The translations under genes and the position numbers were made by a program. A stretch of 64,000 bases of DNA from Doryteuthis pealeii (taxonomy: Eukaryota; Mollusca; Cephalopoda; Myopsida; Loliginidae). Positions within the stretch are counted from its first letter, which is position 1; each line of letters begins with the position of its first letter. Under the pieces are notes generated by a model. It did not search any database. It was not told the origin of the DNA and was given only the letters and a program-made list of their open reading frames with translations. The stretch lies in contig CM042179.1 in NCBI GenBank assembly GCA_023376005.1, forward strand, positions 15,258,518 to 15,322,517, written 5' to 3'. Below, one piece after another: positions 22,028-31,511 of this stretch.

Positions 22028-22257
22028 GTATAAACAAACAAAAAATACTTGAGATAAAGGTCTCCTTCTTATGTTATTCATCTAAAAGCCTCTCAAAATG
22101 CAAGATATTGACTATTATAGAAAATGTTCCATGATAGACTTTGAAAGAATCTGAGTAATATTTATTATTCTAAAAATTAAATATCTAAGTAACTAAACTG
22201 GCAGTCTCAACAGTACGTCTCGGCTGTAAACACAGCATCACACACACACAAACGCGA

Positions 22258-22303
<46 letters not shown>
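22258..22303. repeat. GA microsatellite, haplotype-specific
   Basis: GA repeat in copy 1. At the same place copies 2 and 3 have CG/GT repeats and the adjoining AGCTGAAAAGAGCGGATTAG. Confidence 0.85.
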
Positions 22304-22304
<1 letters not shown>

Positions 22305-22519
22305 CGGAGCTTAGTTAAGGGAGCCAATACTATCCACACTGACAGTAGTAAGATTGACGTATTTGCTACACACATAAACCCAAAATTGTCCCTGTTCGTC
22401 AACCCATCTAGGACCAGGAAGAGTATGTTATGAAACTATCGCCACTGAACGACTTACATAATCCCGAGGAAGGGTGGGGAAGAAATCCCGAAAACAAATC
22501 CGGAGCCGGAGTCCTTTTC

Positions 22520-22660
22520 GTGGAGTAACGATGAATTTCAGTGCTACACAGCAACTCATACGACTCTACCGTTGCTAAACTGCATAGGTTTCTAACCTTT
22601 CCTTTTGGGCAACAGAACATCCTCCAAAACAACCAGCCCAGGCTACGTAGTTAAAAAAAA
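22520..22660. repeat. Interspersed repeat shared with 9.9 kb
   Basis: CAGTGCTACACAGCAACTCA and GGGCAACAGAACATCC match the 9935-10085 repeat. Mates lie at 48010-48160 and 50395-50530. Confidence 0.55.
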
Positions 22661-22876
22661 TAATGAAAAATGGACACTACGCCACAGTCTTTCAGAAACG
22701 GAAGTATGCCAACACACTATATTTATCATTCCATTGACTTTGTTACGTACTCACTTTTTCAAGTTTGAATTTAAAGAATGATTATCAAATCAATAACACA
22801 ATGGTTTTAGGTAAGAAATGAATATGTAATTCTGCCTTTTATCTTTTGTCAATGTTCTGTTACCGTTCTGGTTAAT

Positions 22877-23466
22877 AGTACCACGACCTACTAATATTAT
22901 ACGGCCCCACATGATACATTAAGAGGCAAAAAATAACAGGCCGATTGGCCTGATAGTCAATCTGTAGGTTTAGGCTGGAAAATGTTAAAAGTATACAAAA
23001 ATACACAAACTGTTTTCTTTTTTTTTCTTCAGAAATGTGATATGAAAAGATTAACCATTTTTGTAAACAAATTATCGCGAAAAACTTTAAAAAATCAATA
23101 TTTAAATGCAAAAAGTTATGCGTTAGTAATTTTACCAAACTAGCGTCTTAGGCAAAACAGACCGTATACGTGATTGAAAAGCATAAAAACAAGGTAAATC
23201 ACAGCCGTTTATAATTCGTAGATTAGTGAAAGACACAGTATAAATAACGTATTTTAATTTTGAAAAGAATTAAAATTAAATTAAAATAATGACTAATAAA
23301 TTCTAGCGGTATTATTTTATTTTCTGTTAAATTTTTAAAGTTACCTTCCTTTCTGCGTCAAGTTTATAAGCGACCCAGAATGAGTTAAAATATAATCGGC
23401 CTGTTATTTTTTGCCTCTTACTGTATCATATGGGGCCGTATAATACTAGTAGGCCATGATAGTACT
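22877..23466. mobile_element. ~590 bp DNA element with ~65 bp terminal inverted repeats
   Basis: CCTACTAATATTATACGG (22887-22904) through AACAGGCCGAT is mirrored at 23394-23466. The outer bases (AGTACCACG against AGTACTATCATGG) are partly diverged. The interior is AT-rich and has no transposase frame. It looks like a non-autonomous TIR element; the superfamily is not clear. Confidence 0.6.
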
Positions 23467-23727
23467 TAGACAGGTGTGGTGGTTATAAAAGAGTGGTTCT
23501 CCTAAGTTCTCACTCCCTCTCTTTAGTTTTATACCCCAAATCAAGTTAAACAAAGTCATTTGGCCACTATAGGCAAAGGTTTTAAAAGGGCAAATGAAAG
23601 AAATCGATGCAACAAAAAGAATATTACAAAGGAATAACAATACAGAAATCCAAACTAAGTCACCCTAAACAAAACCTGTTGGTAATTATAGACAAATGGT
23701 TACAAAATGACAAATGAAAGGATGTAA

Positions 23728-24055
23728 AGTAAAAAGTCGTCAGGATGGCCTAAAATCGGTATCAGCCAGACAGCGAGGGAGTCTATGCTTTTTTTCACTA
23801 GCGATAGACAAAGTAGATTGTTTTGCATCACAAGGTTCTGGATTCGATACCGGCCCTCGTCACCTCAGCGTATGAGTAACACAGGGATCTGTGCGGTAAA
23901 GTGAAGAGCTGATAGTAGATGTGGCGATCTACTATCAGCTCCTCTCTTTACCGCACAGATCCCTGTGTTACTCATGCGCTGAGGTGACGAGGGCCGGTAT
24001 CGAATCCAGAACCTTGTGATTACTAGGCAGATGCTCTATCGACTAAATCGTAGTA
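23728..24055 (-). mobile_element. SINE-2 copy with internal fold-back
   Basis: The minus-strand head has box A-like TAGTCGATAGAGCATCTGCC and box B-like GATTCGATACCGG (24050-23985). A body segment is then present twice in opposite orientation, forming a hairpin (arms 23827-23920 and 23927-24020, loop GTGGCG, about three mismatches). The SINE-2 3' body (TCGGTATCAGCCAGACAGCG in plus orientation) ends near 23728. The hairpin is in all three segment copies, so it predates them. The SINE-2 at 29219 lacks it. Confidence 0.75.
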
Positions 24056-24148
24056 TCACAAAGGAAACCTAAGTCACAATCCAAATTAAAACGTTTTTCG
24101 TCAGCTGTCGAGGTATACTAGTAACGAGACAAGGGAGTTTCATTCATT

Positions 24149-24342
24149 CCGTTTGCAAGTTAGTCTCATGGATCCATTATTATTGAATCGCGAGCTCGAT
24201 CGCTGGATGCCTCATACTGGATGACTTGTTTTACACCCAACCTGTGGCGAACTGGTTGGGTAAATACCTACCAGGTGGCAAGAGAGAGAGTCGTGTGAGT
24301 CTGTGCTGGCTCTCAGTGTGGCATGATGATGATGATGATGAT
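24149..24342 (+). mobile_element. SINE-4 copy with GAT-repeat tail
   Basis: The tRNA-like head reads TTTGCAAGTTAGTCTCATGG, then TTGAATCGCGAGCTCGATCG. The body GGTTGGGTAAATACCTACCA follows, and the end is ATGATGATGATGATG at 24324-24342. The simple-repeat end is probably its 3' terminus. Confidence 0.65.
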
Positions 24343-24444
24343 ATATTCCTATTTCTGGTTTCAGATTTACATAAAATCCTGGCAATTTTGCTTTAAAAGA
24401 AAATTAACTCTTTTTTTTTAAATAATCTATGTCTGTATTTATTT

Positions 24445-24645
24445 AAGGGCGATACTGTATGTAGTTACTCAAGCCTTCCACCACGGATAGGATTTGAAAC
24501 GGGTTTAAATTCAAAGTTTTTCTTCTAGACTGAACTACTATTTACCCATAGTTATTGGTGAAGAGAGGGAATCACAAGTAGTCTCGTTCAGGATTTGAAT
24601 TCGGGTCACCGTGTCCATTTCGTAAGACAATAACCGTTACACATC
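24445..24645 (-). mobile_element. SINE-1 copy, internally deleted
   Basis: Head near 24645-24575 (TTCAAATCCTGAACGAGACT on the minus strand). The middle is shorter than in other copies, and the distal end (TTTGAATTTAAACCCGTTTC) is diverged. Confidence 0.6.
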
Positions 24646-24663
24646 TAAGAATGATACTATAAT

Positions 24664-24859
24664 TCAGAGGCTCTCAACCGGGGCCCACATTCCCACCCCG
24701 GAACAATATAATTTTTTTTGGTCCAGACAAGCAAAAGATTTTTAATCATAAAAATACAATGGAATTTTAAAACATCAAATGGCTAAGGGGGGTCCATCAT
24801 AGTAAAATAGGAATCAAAGGGATCCATGGGTTGAAAAAAAAAAAGGTTGAGAACCACTA
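24664..24859. mobile_element. hAT-like MITE
   Basis: Terminal repeats CAGAGGCTCTCAACC (24664) and, inverted, TAGTGGTTCTCAACC (24859 leftwards) are typical of the hAT superfamily (CAGNGGTTCTCAACC). The ~196 bp interior is non-coding. A clean 8-bp target duplication was not found. Confidence 0.7.
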
Positions 24860-25604
24860 CTCTAAGGGACAAAAAAATAAACATAAAGTTTGATTTGTCT
24901 TATAAAACTGATGAAAATGTCGTTGAGAAATTACCGTATATAGATGATAAATCTTTATCGATTTTAGATCTTTTAAAATTTTCTTCGTGATTTGAACGAT
25001 ATTGTTAAATTTCTTTGTGTCTGCTTTTTTAAAAAAAAAACTTCTTTAAGCTTTTGAATCAATAACAGTTATGGCAAATTTGTATTTTTCTTTTCATACG
25101 AATAGATTTCGAAATATCTGTGGTTGTTAACCTCTTTGTGTAAACGTGCATTTCTAATTTCCTCCTTATACCCTCTTATCCTCTGCTTTGATCACTGAGC
25201 TCTTAGAAATTTTCCCTGAAAGAAATCTCGTTGATATTCCTTTACATAACAATGGCCATTGAGAGAAAGAGCTTATTTTATTCTAGTGTGAACAAATTTT
25301 TCTACTTGAATCTGTTGTACTACGCGTCGGCATTTGCAATTAAAGAAAAATGTTGATACAGATATGAGACCAATTATCTTTACTCAAACAATATTTGATA
25401 ATGTTTGTACCAATAAACAGCAAAAGTTTCATCATTTATTTTCTTCTAATCAGCATTTGTACTTTCACACTAATTATCTAGTTGTTTTCATAATTTTCTA
25501 AAGTCAACAAGCAACGTGACATTAAAGCCACACTCGTATCAAAACTGATAGCTTTAATTCTATTAATAATTATTATATTAATAATTAATTTCTTTCTTTC
25601 AGTG
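24860..25604. other. No gene seen
   Basis: AT-rich sequence conserved in all three segment copies, without features I recognise. Confidence 0.5.
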
Positions 25605-25627
25605 AACCTGACGAGAGAAGTCAGGTT
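25605..25627. other. Perfect stem-loop, 8-bp stem
   Basis: AACCTGAC, loop GAGAGAA, GTCAGGTT. Preserved at 44998-45020 and 53498-53520. It lies 3' of LINE-a on its coding strand. It could be a 3' UTR structure or chance. Confidence 0.6.
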
Positions 25628-25658
25628 TCTTGAAGGGTATAAATATTAACCTGTCTAT

Positions 25659-25916
25659 TCAGGAGTTCTTTGTTGATAATTGCGGTTTTGCGGTTGTGTT
25701 CTCTACTGAGACAGGGTCGTCTCTGATGGCTGAGGCATTGTCCGGCTGATGGATAACGGACCAATCCCGAAGGATATCCTCTCTGCAGAGCTTTCGTTTA
25801 GTAAGAGACAGATCGGTCGCCCGGACCGCCCTTGGTGGCGACAGGCTCTCCGTAGCGGACTGTTCATGTCTGAAGTCACACTGGCGCAACACCATGAAGG
25901 CTTTTTTTTTAAACAT
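25659..25916 (-). other. 85-codon open frame, unrecognised
   Basis: The frame begins MFKKKAFMVLRQCDFRHEQ and ends ENTTAKPQLSTKNS. It is GC-richer than its flanks. The inverted copy (44755-45039) and copy 3 (53594-53806) keep only part of the frame because of one-base indels. No domain is seen. It sits ~230 bp beyond the stop of LINE-a on the same strand, so it may be LINE 3' UTR, an older repeat, or an orphan exon; I cannot tell which. Confidence 0.25.
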
Positions 25917-26335
25917 TGGACTTCATAGTCACAGGAGGGGCTGTAACTTCAGAAGCACAACAATTATATAGTATTCCGAGACTGCAATGCCGATGATTAA
26001 TAATTAACAATTGCAATTAAAACCTGGATGTTTCAACATTCAGTAGTGGTAAGCAAACTTGTTTTGCAGATTATTATTCTAATCATTGTTTGTTTTTCAC
26101 ACCAGTTTTAACCGGTGTTTTTTTTTTTCATTAGAGCCTGACAGCAAAACTCTTCAAACCTCCAGAGCTCTTCTAAATATGCTAACTAATTTTAAAAGTG
26201 CTGTAGTCTGGTTGGTCTTGATTCTTCCTCTGATCTCCAGTTCCATCAATATCTTCTCCAGGACTTCTGGAACTATGACAAGGACTCCAACTATAATGGG
26301 TATCACCGTTACTTTCATGTTCTACAGTTATTAAG

Positions 26336-26770
26336 CAAATGTAGAAAACTAGCACAACAGAAATACAAAACTAGGCACAACTGGGTTGGAAAGGTGATCA
26401 ACTGGGAATTGTGCAAAAAAAACTAAATTTTGGCCATACAACAAAATGGTATGTGCATAAACCAGAATCTCTTATTGAGAATGAAACACATAAAATTCTC
26501 TGGGACTTTGAGATAAAGATGGATCACCTTATGCCAGCTAGAAGACCAGACCTTGTATTGATTAACAAAAAAAAAGAGAACTTGTCATCATGTAGATTTT
26601 GCAGTTCCAGCAGATCATAGGGTGAAGATGAAGGAAAATAAAAAGATAGACAAATACCTGGTTAGTGTCAGAGAATTGAAAAAGCTAAGGAATATGAGGG
26701 TCAAAGTAATACCAATTGTAGGAACAGTCCTAGTATCACCGTTGTCACTTTGTCAGCTTTCTGCTAAGAT
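26336..26770 (+). pseudogene. Inverted second LINE C-terminal fragment inside LINE-a
   Basis: The plus strand reads LNFGHTTKWYVHKPESLIEN, THKILWDFEIKMDHLMPARR and PDLVLINKKK; after a frameshift, VDFAVPADHRVKMKE, RELKKLRNMRVKVIPIVGT and a stop. It is the same domain as LINE-a at 27000-26780 but on the opposite strand and with different residues, so it is a separate copy or a strongly diverged inverted duplicate. It lies exactly where LINE-a would continue from its L-T-K block to VTVIPI. A 5'-inversion (twin priming) of a second insertion could give this arrangement. Confidence 0.7.
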
Positions 26771-27917
26771 CAAGGTACTTTTCTAAATTTTAGCTTTCTT
26801 TTATTTTCACTCTTTGATCCGATGGAACGGCAAAATCCACTAGGTGACAAGTTATTTTCTTTTTGTTAATTAACACCAGATCAGCTCTTCTGTTCGGGAT
26901 TGGGTGATGTGTTTGTTTCTCAAAGTCCCATAGCATTTTATGTGTCTACTTTTCTATGACAGATTCTGGTTTGTACAAATACCATTTGACAGTATGACCA
27001 AATTTTAGTCCTGATAATCTAGCCAGGAACCTCGCTATTAGATGTAGTATTATATTATATTCAGGGTACTGTAGAATTTGACTTCCATTATTCGCTTATT
27101 GTTCTGAAATATTCATATTTTACTGTTTCTTTCATCCATGTTTTCTTGATGGTATCTGCTTCTAAGATCCCCACTTATTTGTTGCTTTCTTTTTCTGATG
27201 AATGTTTTGACGCTTTTTTAATTGGATAATTCTATTCTTTCTGTTGTTTCGTTTTTCCTCTCAATTCCAAATCCCATCCATATGTCTTGTCTGAAGATTA
27301 TAACAGTTTCTATTAGTCTTTTCAAATTCTCTTTGTTTTTGACAAATCATTTTACATCATCTATGATCATGAGGGGGGTTACCTGTGAATAATCAAGATA
27401 GTCAGTTCTTCTAGAAAATGTATCGTTGTAGATTTTGTTTGATTGTTTTGTGTTATAAGACGTGTTGGAATCCACCACTGAAACTTATAGACTCTGCGTG
27501 GGCGCATGGATTAAAGTCAGCCAATCAACAGCTCGAATACGTGGTTAGTTAATTATTTAATCGCCGATCTTGAAAACCGTTTATTTGCACGTATTCGCTT
27601 CTGGTGAACGGATATGCAGCCAAGGACTCTACATAACCAAATGATTCTTCACTAAGGATCGGTCACTGCTTAACACAAGGGATCTCCACTGTAAAGTACT
27701 CTCACTTGAAGCCTAAAAATGGCTATAAAAATCGTAACAGTTTTACTTCAGCTAGACTTCTACTTCCCGTTGATAGTTCCAATTCTTCAGTTTCCTATTG
27801 CTTTTTGTGATGAATTTCCCTACTAGAGTTTAAACATTTCAAAACATTTGTAAACCTTTCTGTAGTCTATCCTATCACTAGATTTTTCTTTCTTGTTTTT
27901 ACTTCTTTTTTAATATA

Positions 27918-28161
27918 TTTACTAACCCTTCTACAAGAGTAGGATGTGACACAAGGTCAATTTCTTAAGCGAAGTTTAACAAGTTTGAATTCAGTTTTCC
28001 ATCTCGTAGACTGGCTACCTAAATAGCCCAGTGTGCCCTACTATAGCTAGAGAGAGAATAGTTAGACGCACACCTTTCTTAAGGATATTAGTGCTATGTG
28101 AAATGCAAACAGCTTACGGTCCATTTCCTACGACGATCACCATTACACTACAAGTGTCTCC
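27918..28161 (-). mobile_element. SINE-1 inserted in LINE-a (empty-site allele for R)
   Basis: Head near 28160 (GTGTAATGGTGATCGTCGTA on the minus strand), body to TTAGTAAATATATT at 27918. In copies 2 and 3 an R element interrupts this SINE near its 3' end. Here the stretch is uninterrupted (ACAAGAGTAGGATGTGACAC). Confidence 0.75.
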
Positions 28162-28671
28162 TTTTACTTCTTTTAGTATGTGTTTGTCTATTAACAATAA
28201 GTCATTCTAGTCTCCGGTTCCTTTACGTACTATTTTCTATTCTGCGAAATGACGTCATCCATGACTCTCAAGTGAGTAGTTAATTTGTTCCTTTACCTGT
28301 GCAATTAGGATTTTCTACATTATTGGTAGACATGTTATCCGTCTATAGTGTTTCCTGTTTTTGTGGGTGGTATCTTTCTGGCTTAGGGTATTTTTTCCTT
28401 TTCGTCACTAATTCTGGAATGTGTGCCCCTTGTAAGCATGTACACAGTTGTTGTGTTAGTCTGTCATGAATCAACATGAATCGCTTGAACCAGAATCCAG
28501 GAATTTCATCGTGACATAGTGTAATTTTCTTAAGAGTTTCTTTTAGGATTTCAAGATATATTTCAGTTTCTGGTCCTCCTTCAATTCCTTGTAATTCATT
28601 CTTCATTCTTTTTATTATGTTCTTGGTCTGTTGTATCTCATTGAACATCACTGAATTTTTGCTTTGTTTTG

Positions 28672-29050
28672 TGGCATATCAACCTCGGTGGGTCATTTAA
28701 TGCCAACTAAGTTTTGGATTCATAGCAGTAGTTTTGTTGAAAAAAAAGTATACATGTATAGATTTTAACTATTGTTCAGTTACTCATATTTTTGAGTACA
28801 ATCCCATTTCTTTTAGGAAATGTAAAATCCTGGATGGTCTCATTTTTGTGAAAAGTTTTTTTTTTTTTCAAATTACTTGCTAAGTAGTATTTTTTTCGTA
28901 CTAAATCAAAGTCTACACACTCTAGCAGTATATGTTTCACTGTAAATCTCTCTTGGCATGTTGGTCATATTAGGGATTCTGTGCCCTCGAGTAAATGAAG
29001 ATGGGTGATGTAGGCGTAGCATATGCGAAGGCAGGTCAGCACAACTACTT
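28672..29050 (-). pseudogene. LINE-b: C-terminus and 3' UTR of a second non-LTR element
   Basis: The minus strand encodes VVVLTCLRICYAYITHLHLL (from ~29048), EGTESLI, stop, PTCQERFTVKHILLECVDFD, LVRKKYYLASN and RILHFLKEMGLYSKI*, stopping at ~28782. This is the familiar C-terminal block of jockey/I-type LINEs (R-I-G-H-T-x-x-T-H-x-x-L-L, C-x-x-C ... H-I-L-x-x-C, then a short helix and stop). Several arginine and histidine codons look CpG-decayed (RIGHT to RICYA). About 80 bp after the stop comes the stem-loop tail GGCATTAAATGACC ... GGTTGATATGCC (28704-28672), which also ends SINE-3, the 5S-SINE and R. The copy is 5'-truncated and lies against LINE-a. It is the likely relative of the element that mobilised the tail-bearing SINEs. 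Confidence 0.8.
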
Positions 29051-29218
29051 ATTCAATGAATATCATTGAATAGGCAATTAACAAAAATACACAAAAATAT
29101 CAATATATGAACCAGTTGGGGATACGGGTGGGGCGTTTCAATATTTTCCTATTTTAAAGGACAATTCAGATCGATTTGTCAAGACCATTAAAAAAAAAAT
29201 ACAATCTGAATTAGTACT

Positions 29219-29463
29219 AAAAGTCGGCGGAGTATCCTTTTGTTGGTATCAGCCGAACAGCAAAGGAGTCTATCCCCCTTTTCCCAGCGCTATACCAGGG
29301 AGATTATTTTTGCGCCAGAGGTGTAGCACCAACATCAACTCCCCAATTTACCGCACAGATCAAAGCCGGGCTACTCATGTGCTGAGTTGACGTGGACAGG
29401 TATCGAACCTGAAACCTTGTGGTTCCTGGGCGGATGCTCTACCGACTGAGCTAAACCGGTTCG
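29219..29463 (-). mobile_element. SINE-2 copy, tRNA-derived, full-length-like
   Basis: The minus-strand head is GGTTTAGCTCAGTCGGTAGA (box A) followed by GCATCCGCC, with box B GGTTCGATACC at about 29406-29396. The body includes GATCTGTGCGGTAAATTGGG and GCGCTGGGAAAAGGGGGATA and ends near 29219. The head is close to a genuine tRNA 5' half, but the 3' acceptor strand and an anticodon stem are missing. Confidence 0.8.
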
Positions 29464-29490
29464 TAAATCAGTCCTAAGCGATATATATAT

Positions 29491-29683
29491 TTACCAACCC
29501 CTCCGCACGAGCTAAATATGACACAAGGTCAATTTCTTAAGCGGAGTTCAACGGGTTTGAATTCAGAGTTTCTCTTCTCATAGACCGGTTGCCTAACCAA
29601 GGATAAAAAGTCCAGTCTGCCCTACTATTTACTCATGGCTGGAGGGAGAGTAGGATTCATACCTTTCCCAAAGGCATTAGCCT
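29491..29683 (-). mobile_element. SINE-1 copy lacking its head
   Basis: The body from GGCTAATGCCTTTGGGAAAG to CGGAGGGGTTGGTAAA is present without the tRNA-like part; a CGATATAT direct repeat flanks it. Confidence 0.65.
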
Positions 29684-29811
29684 AAGCGATATATGTTCCG
29701 CTTAACTTTGTGACAGATGGTTAGGTAAATACATATTTTGTTCCCTAATTTAGAGCATTTTAACGTTAGAGTGCTTACAAAAATCACACTACAATGGGCT
29801 ATTTTTGCTGT

Positions 29812-30045
29812 AAGAGTTTGGTTTCTTTGTTTAAGAGCACATCAACCTTTGTGGGTTATTTAATGCCAAAGCCATTCTTGTAGAAGAAAAGTAGTGGTAC
29901 AATTTAACTTATAGCTGGGTTGAGAGCGTGCATACCTATCCCAAAGGTGTGTCCGAAAGTGAACATAATAGTGCAACTGGAGTTCGAACTCACAACGATG
30001 TCGCAGTCCAACACGTTAGCCACTACACCACAGGTACTCCCCACT
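29812..30045 (-). mobile_element. SINE-3 copy with shared LINE tail
   Basis: The minus-strand head is TGGTGTAGTGGCTAACGTGT (box A) followed by TGGACTGCGACATCGTTGTG, with box B GAGTTCGAACTCC. The body CACCTTTGGGATAGGTATGC follows, and the tail GGCATTAAATAACCCACAAA with GGTTGATGTGC ends at ~29836. Pol III transcription from the head is expected for the family. Target-site repeats were not identified. Confidence 0.75.
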
Positions 30046-30410
30046 TTTGCTGTAATGGGATATCATTTATAAATAACTAGATAACAATGATAAAGTCATT
30101 TTTCTTCTTTATTTCTATTACTTAAAGAATACGTGAGAATATTTCTGAATCCCTCTCACCTCTTTTTCTCTATCCCTTTCTAATTTTGTCTATGATATAA
30201 ACACTAGTGTTTCATCACCATAGAACGGGTAATGCATAATGATAAATTACTTTATTAATAGTAATCTACCCGTTGCCAATCAGACAGTGTCTTCCAAGTA
30301 CATAAATAGTGTTATAATCGGATGTGTGAACTGATGTTTGTGGTAAAGACTGCTGGGCGTCTTGCTAAAAATCCACGAAAGAAAAATCAAACAATAACAC
30401 TTCTGAATTA

Positions 30411-30717
30411 TTTGGATTATTCGGACTATTGTCCTCATCTTTATTGTTATTTGTACAACGTTTATGTCCATCTGTCCTCCGGCCTTCTTCAGGTACTTCT
30501 TTTCGAACCTTCTCTTTGAACTCGGGAACCTTCTTGTAATCGTGAACTTTCACGGTACTATGAACCCAACCCTTTATTCAATCCATAGGGATATACTGTT
30601 CTCATTCCGCTAACCATAACTGGGTACAAGAAATACCTGAAGAAGGTTGGAGGGGACATTATCCGAAATATTATACAGATAACAATAAAGATAAGGACAA
30701 TAGTCCGAATAATCCAA
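30411..30717. mobile_element. ~300 bp fold-back element, Penelope-repeat-like
   Basis: GGATTATTCGGACTATTGTC (30413) is mirrored by its complement ending at 30715. Arms of ~95 bp contain CTGAAGAAGG ... CCGAAA ... TAC. In the right arm (plus strand, 30644-30676) GAAA is followed by TATTA and TA. In copy 3 the left arm (minus strand) has CATTG and TA. The change C..G to T..A keeps a 2-bp stem of hammerhead type, but stem I does not close. It is present in all segment copies and, diverged, at 11775-11985. Confidence 0.55.
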
Positions 30718-30894
30718 TTAATACAAATTACCAAGCCTAATCTAAAAATTTCAGAGAAATAGTAAAAACACTTTTGACCAATATTGAGGTTATGTGCAGG
30801 GTAGGAGATAGATTAATGGCTATTTAACAGGAGAAAGGGAGGGAGAGCTCTTAAAATAGTTTTTTTTTTTTTCAATCGTGATGAGAGCCCCATA

Positions 30895-31112
30895 AGTTTT
30901 GAATTCAGAGTTTTTCTTCTTCTAGACCTGTTGCCTACCCAAGGTTAAAGAGTCCAGTCTGTCCGACTATTTATCTGGAGAGAGAATAGCTGGATTCGTA
31001 CCTTTCCCAATGGTATTAGCACCATGTGAAATGCAAACAGCCGCATCCAAGATTTGAACTCGTCTTGCTGTGTCCATTTCTTACGACGGTAACCATTATA
31101 CTTACACGCCTC
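30895..31112 (-). mobile_element. SINE-1 copy
   Basis: Head near 31110 (TATAATGGTTACCGTCGTAA minus strand; box B-like GAGTTCAAATCTTGG), body to ACTCTGAATTCAAAACTTAT at 30895. The distal end is missing. Confidence 0.7.
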
Positions 31113-31511
31113 CAGCATTTTGAAAACGCCAGACTCTTAAGGAGGGGGGGATATCAAAAGTGTTATAAATAGTAGTTGAGATATTATTCAAAGTTTTCCT
31201 GGTTCCTAGTCGCTTATAAATGTTTTCATCCTGTTATTTGTTCATTTAGTTACTCAGAAATTGTAAAATATGACAAAAGTGACAGAGGGGTTGGGTAAAT
31301 TCATACTTTATTCCCTAATTTAGAGCATTTTAACGTTTAACGTGTTATATCTTGCAGCAGTATGGCTTCAGGCTAATTATAGTTTCGTATTAGAGACACT
31401 CCTCTCGACTAGAGCCTTATTTACTTCGAGAAACTGAAATTATTTCCCCTGTGTTTAATAAATAAGCATATCAAATTTGGAAGCACTGGATTATACCATT
31501 TGTCAGTTTAT

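Larger units (their letters stand above)
26150..28651 (-). pseudogene. LINE-a: non-LTR retrotransposon RT and C-terminal region, broken
   Basis: Minus strand from 28651: FWFKRFMLIHDRLTQQLCTC, then ITCLPIM in a shifted frame (28290), the start of the reverse transcriptase domain. Next come an Q-K-I-V-R-K-G-T type block (28240-28190) and, past a SINE-1 insertion (27918-28161), degraded RT sequence to ~27030. The C-terminal domain follows: FGHTVKWYLYKPESVIE (~27000), RRADLVLINKKK and HLVDFAVPSDQRVKIKE (~26850), then, after an inverted segment (26336-26770), VTVIPIIVG and ELEIRGRIKTNQTTALLK, ending ALEV* near 26150. No YADD box survives clearly. Many stops and frameshifts make it a dead, old copy. 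It is interrupted by a SINE, an inverted relative and LINE-b. Confidence 0.75.

Noticed and set aside
30322..30519. 65-codon frame seen again at 39428-39622 and 58715-58912
   Set aside because: Its repetition follows from the segment copies, and it overlaps the fold-back element. No independent evidence of coding.
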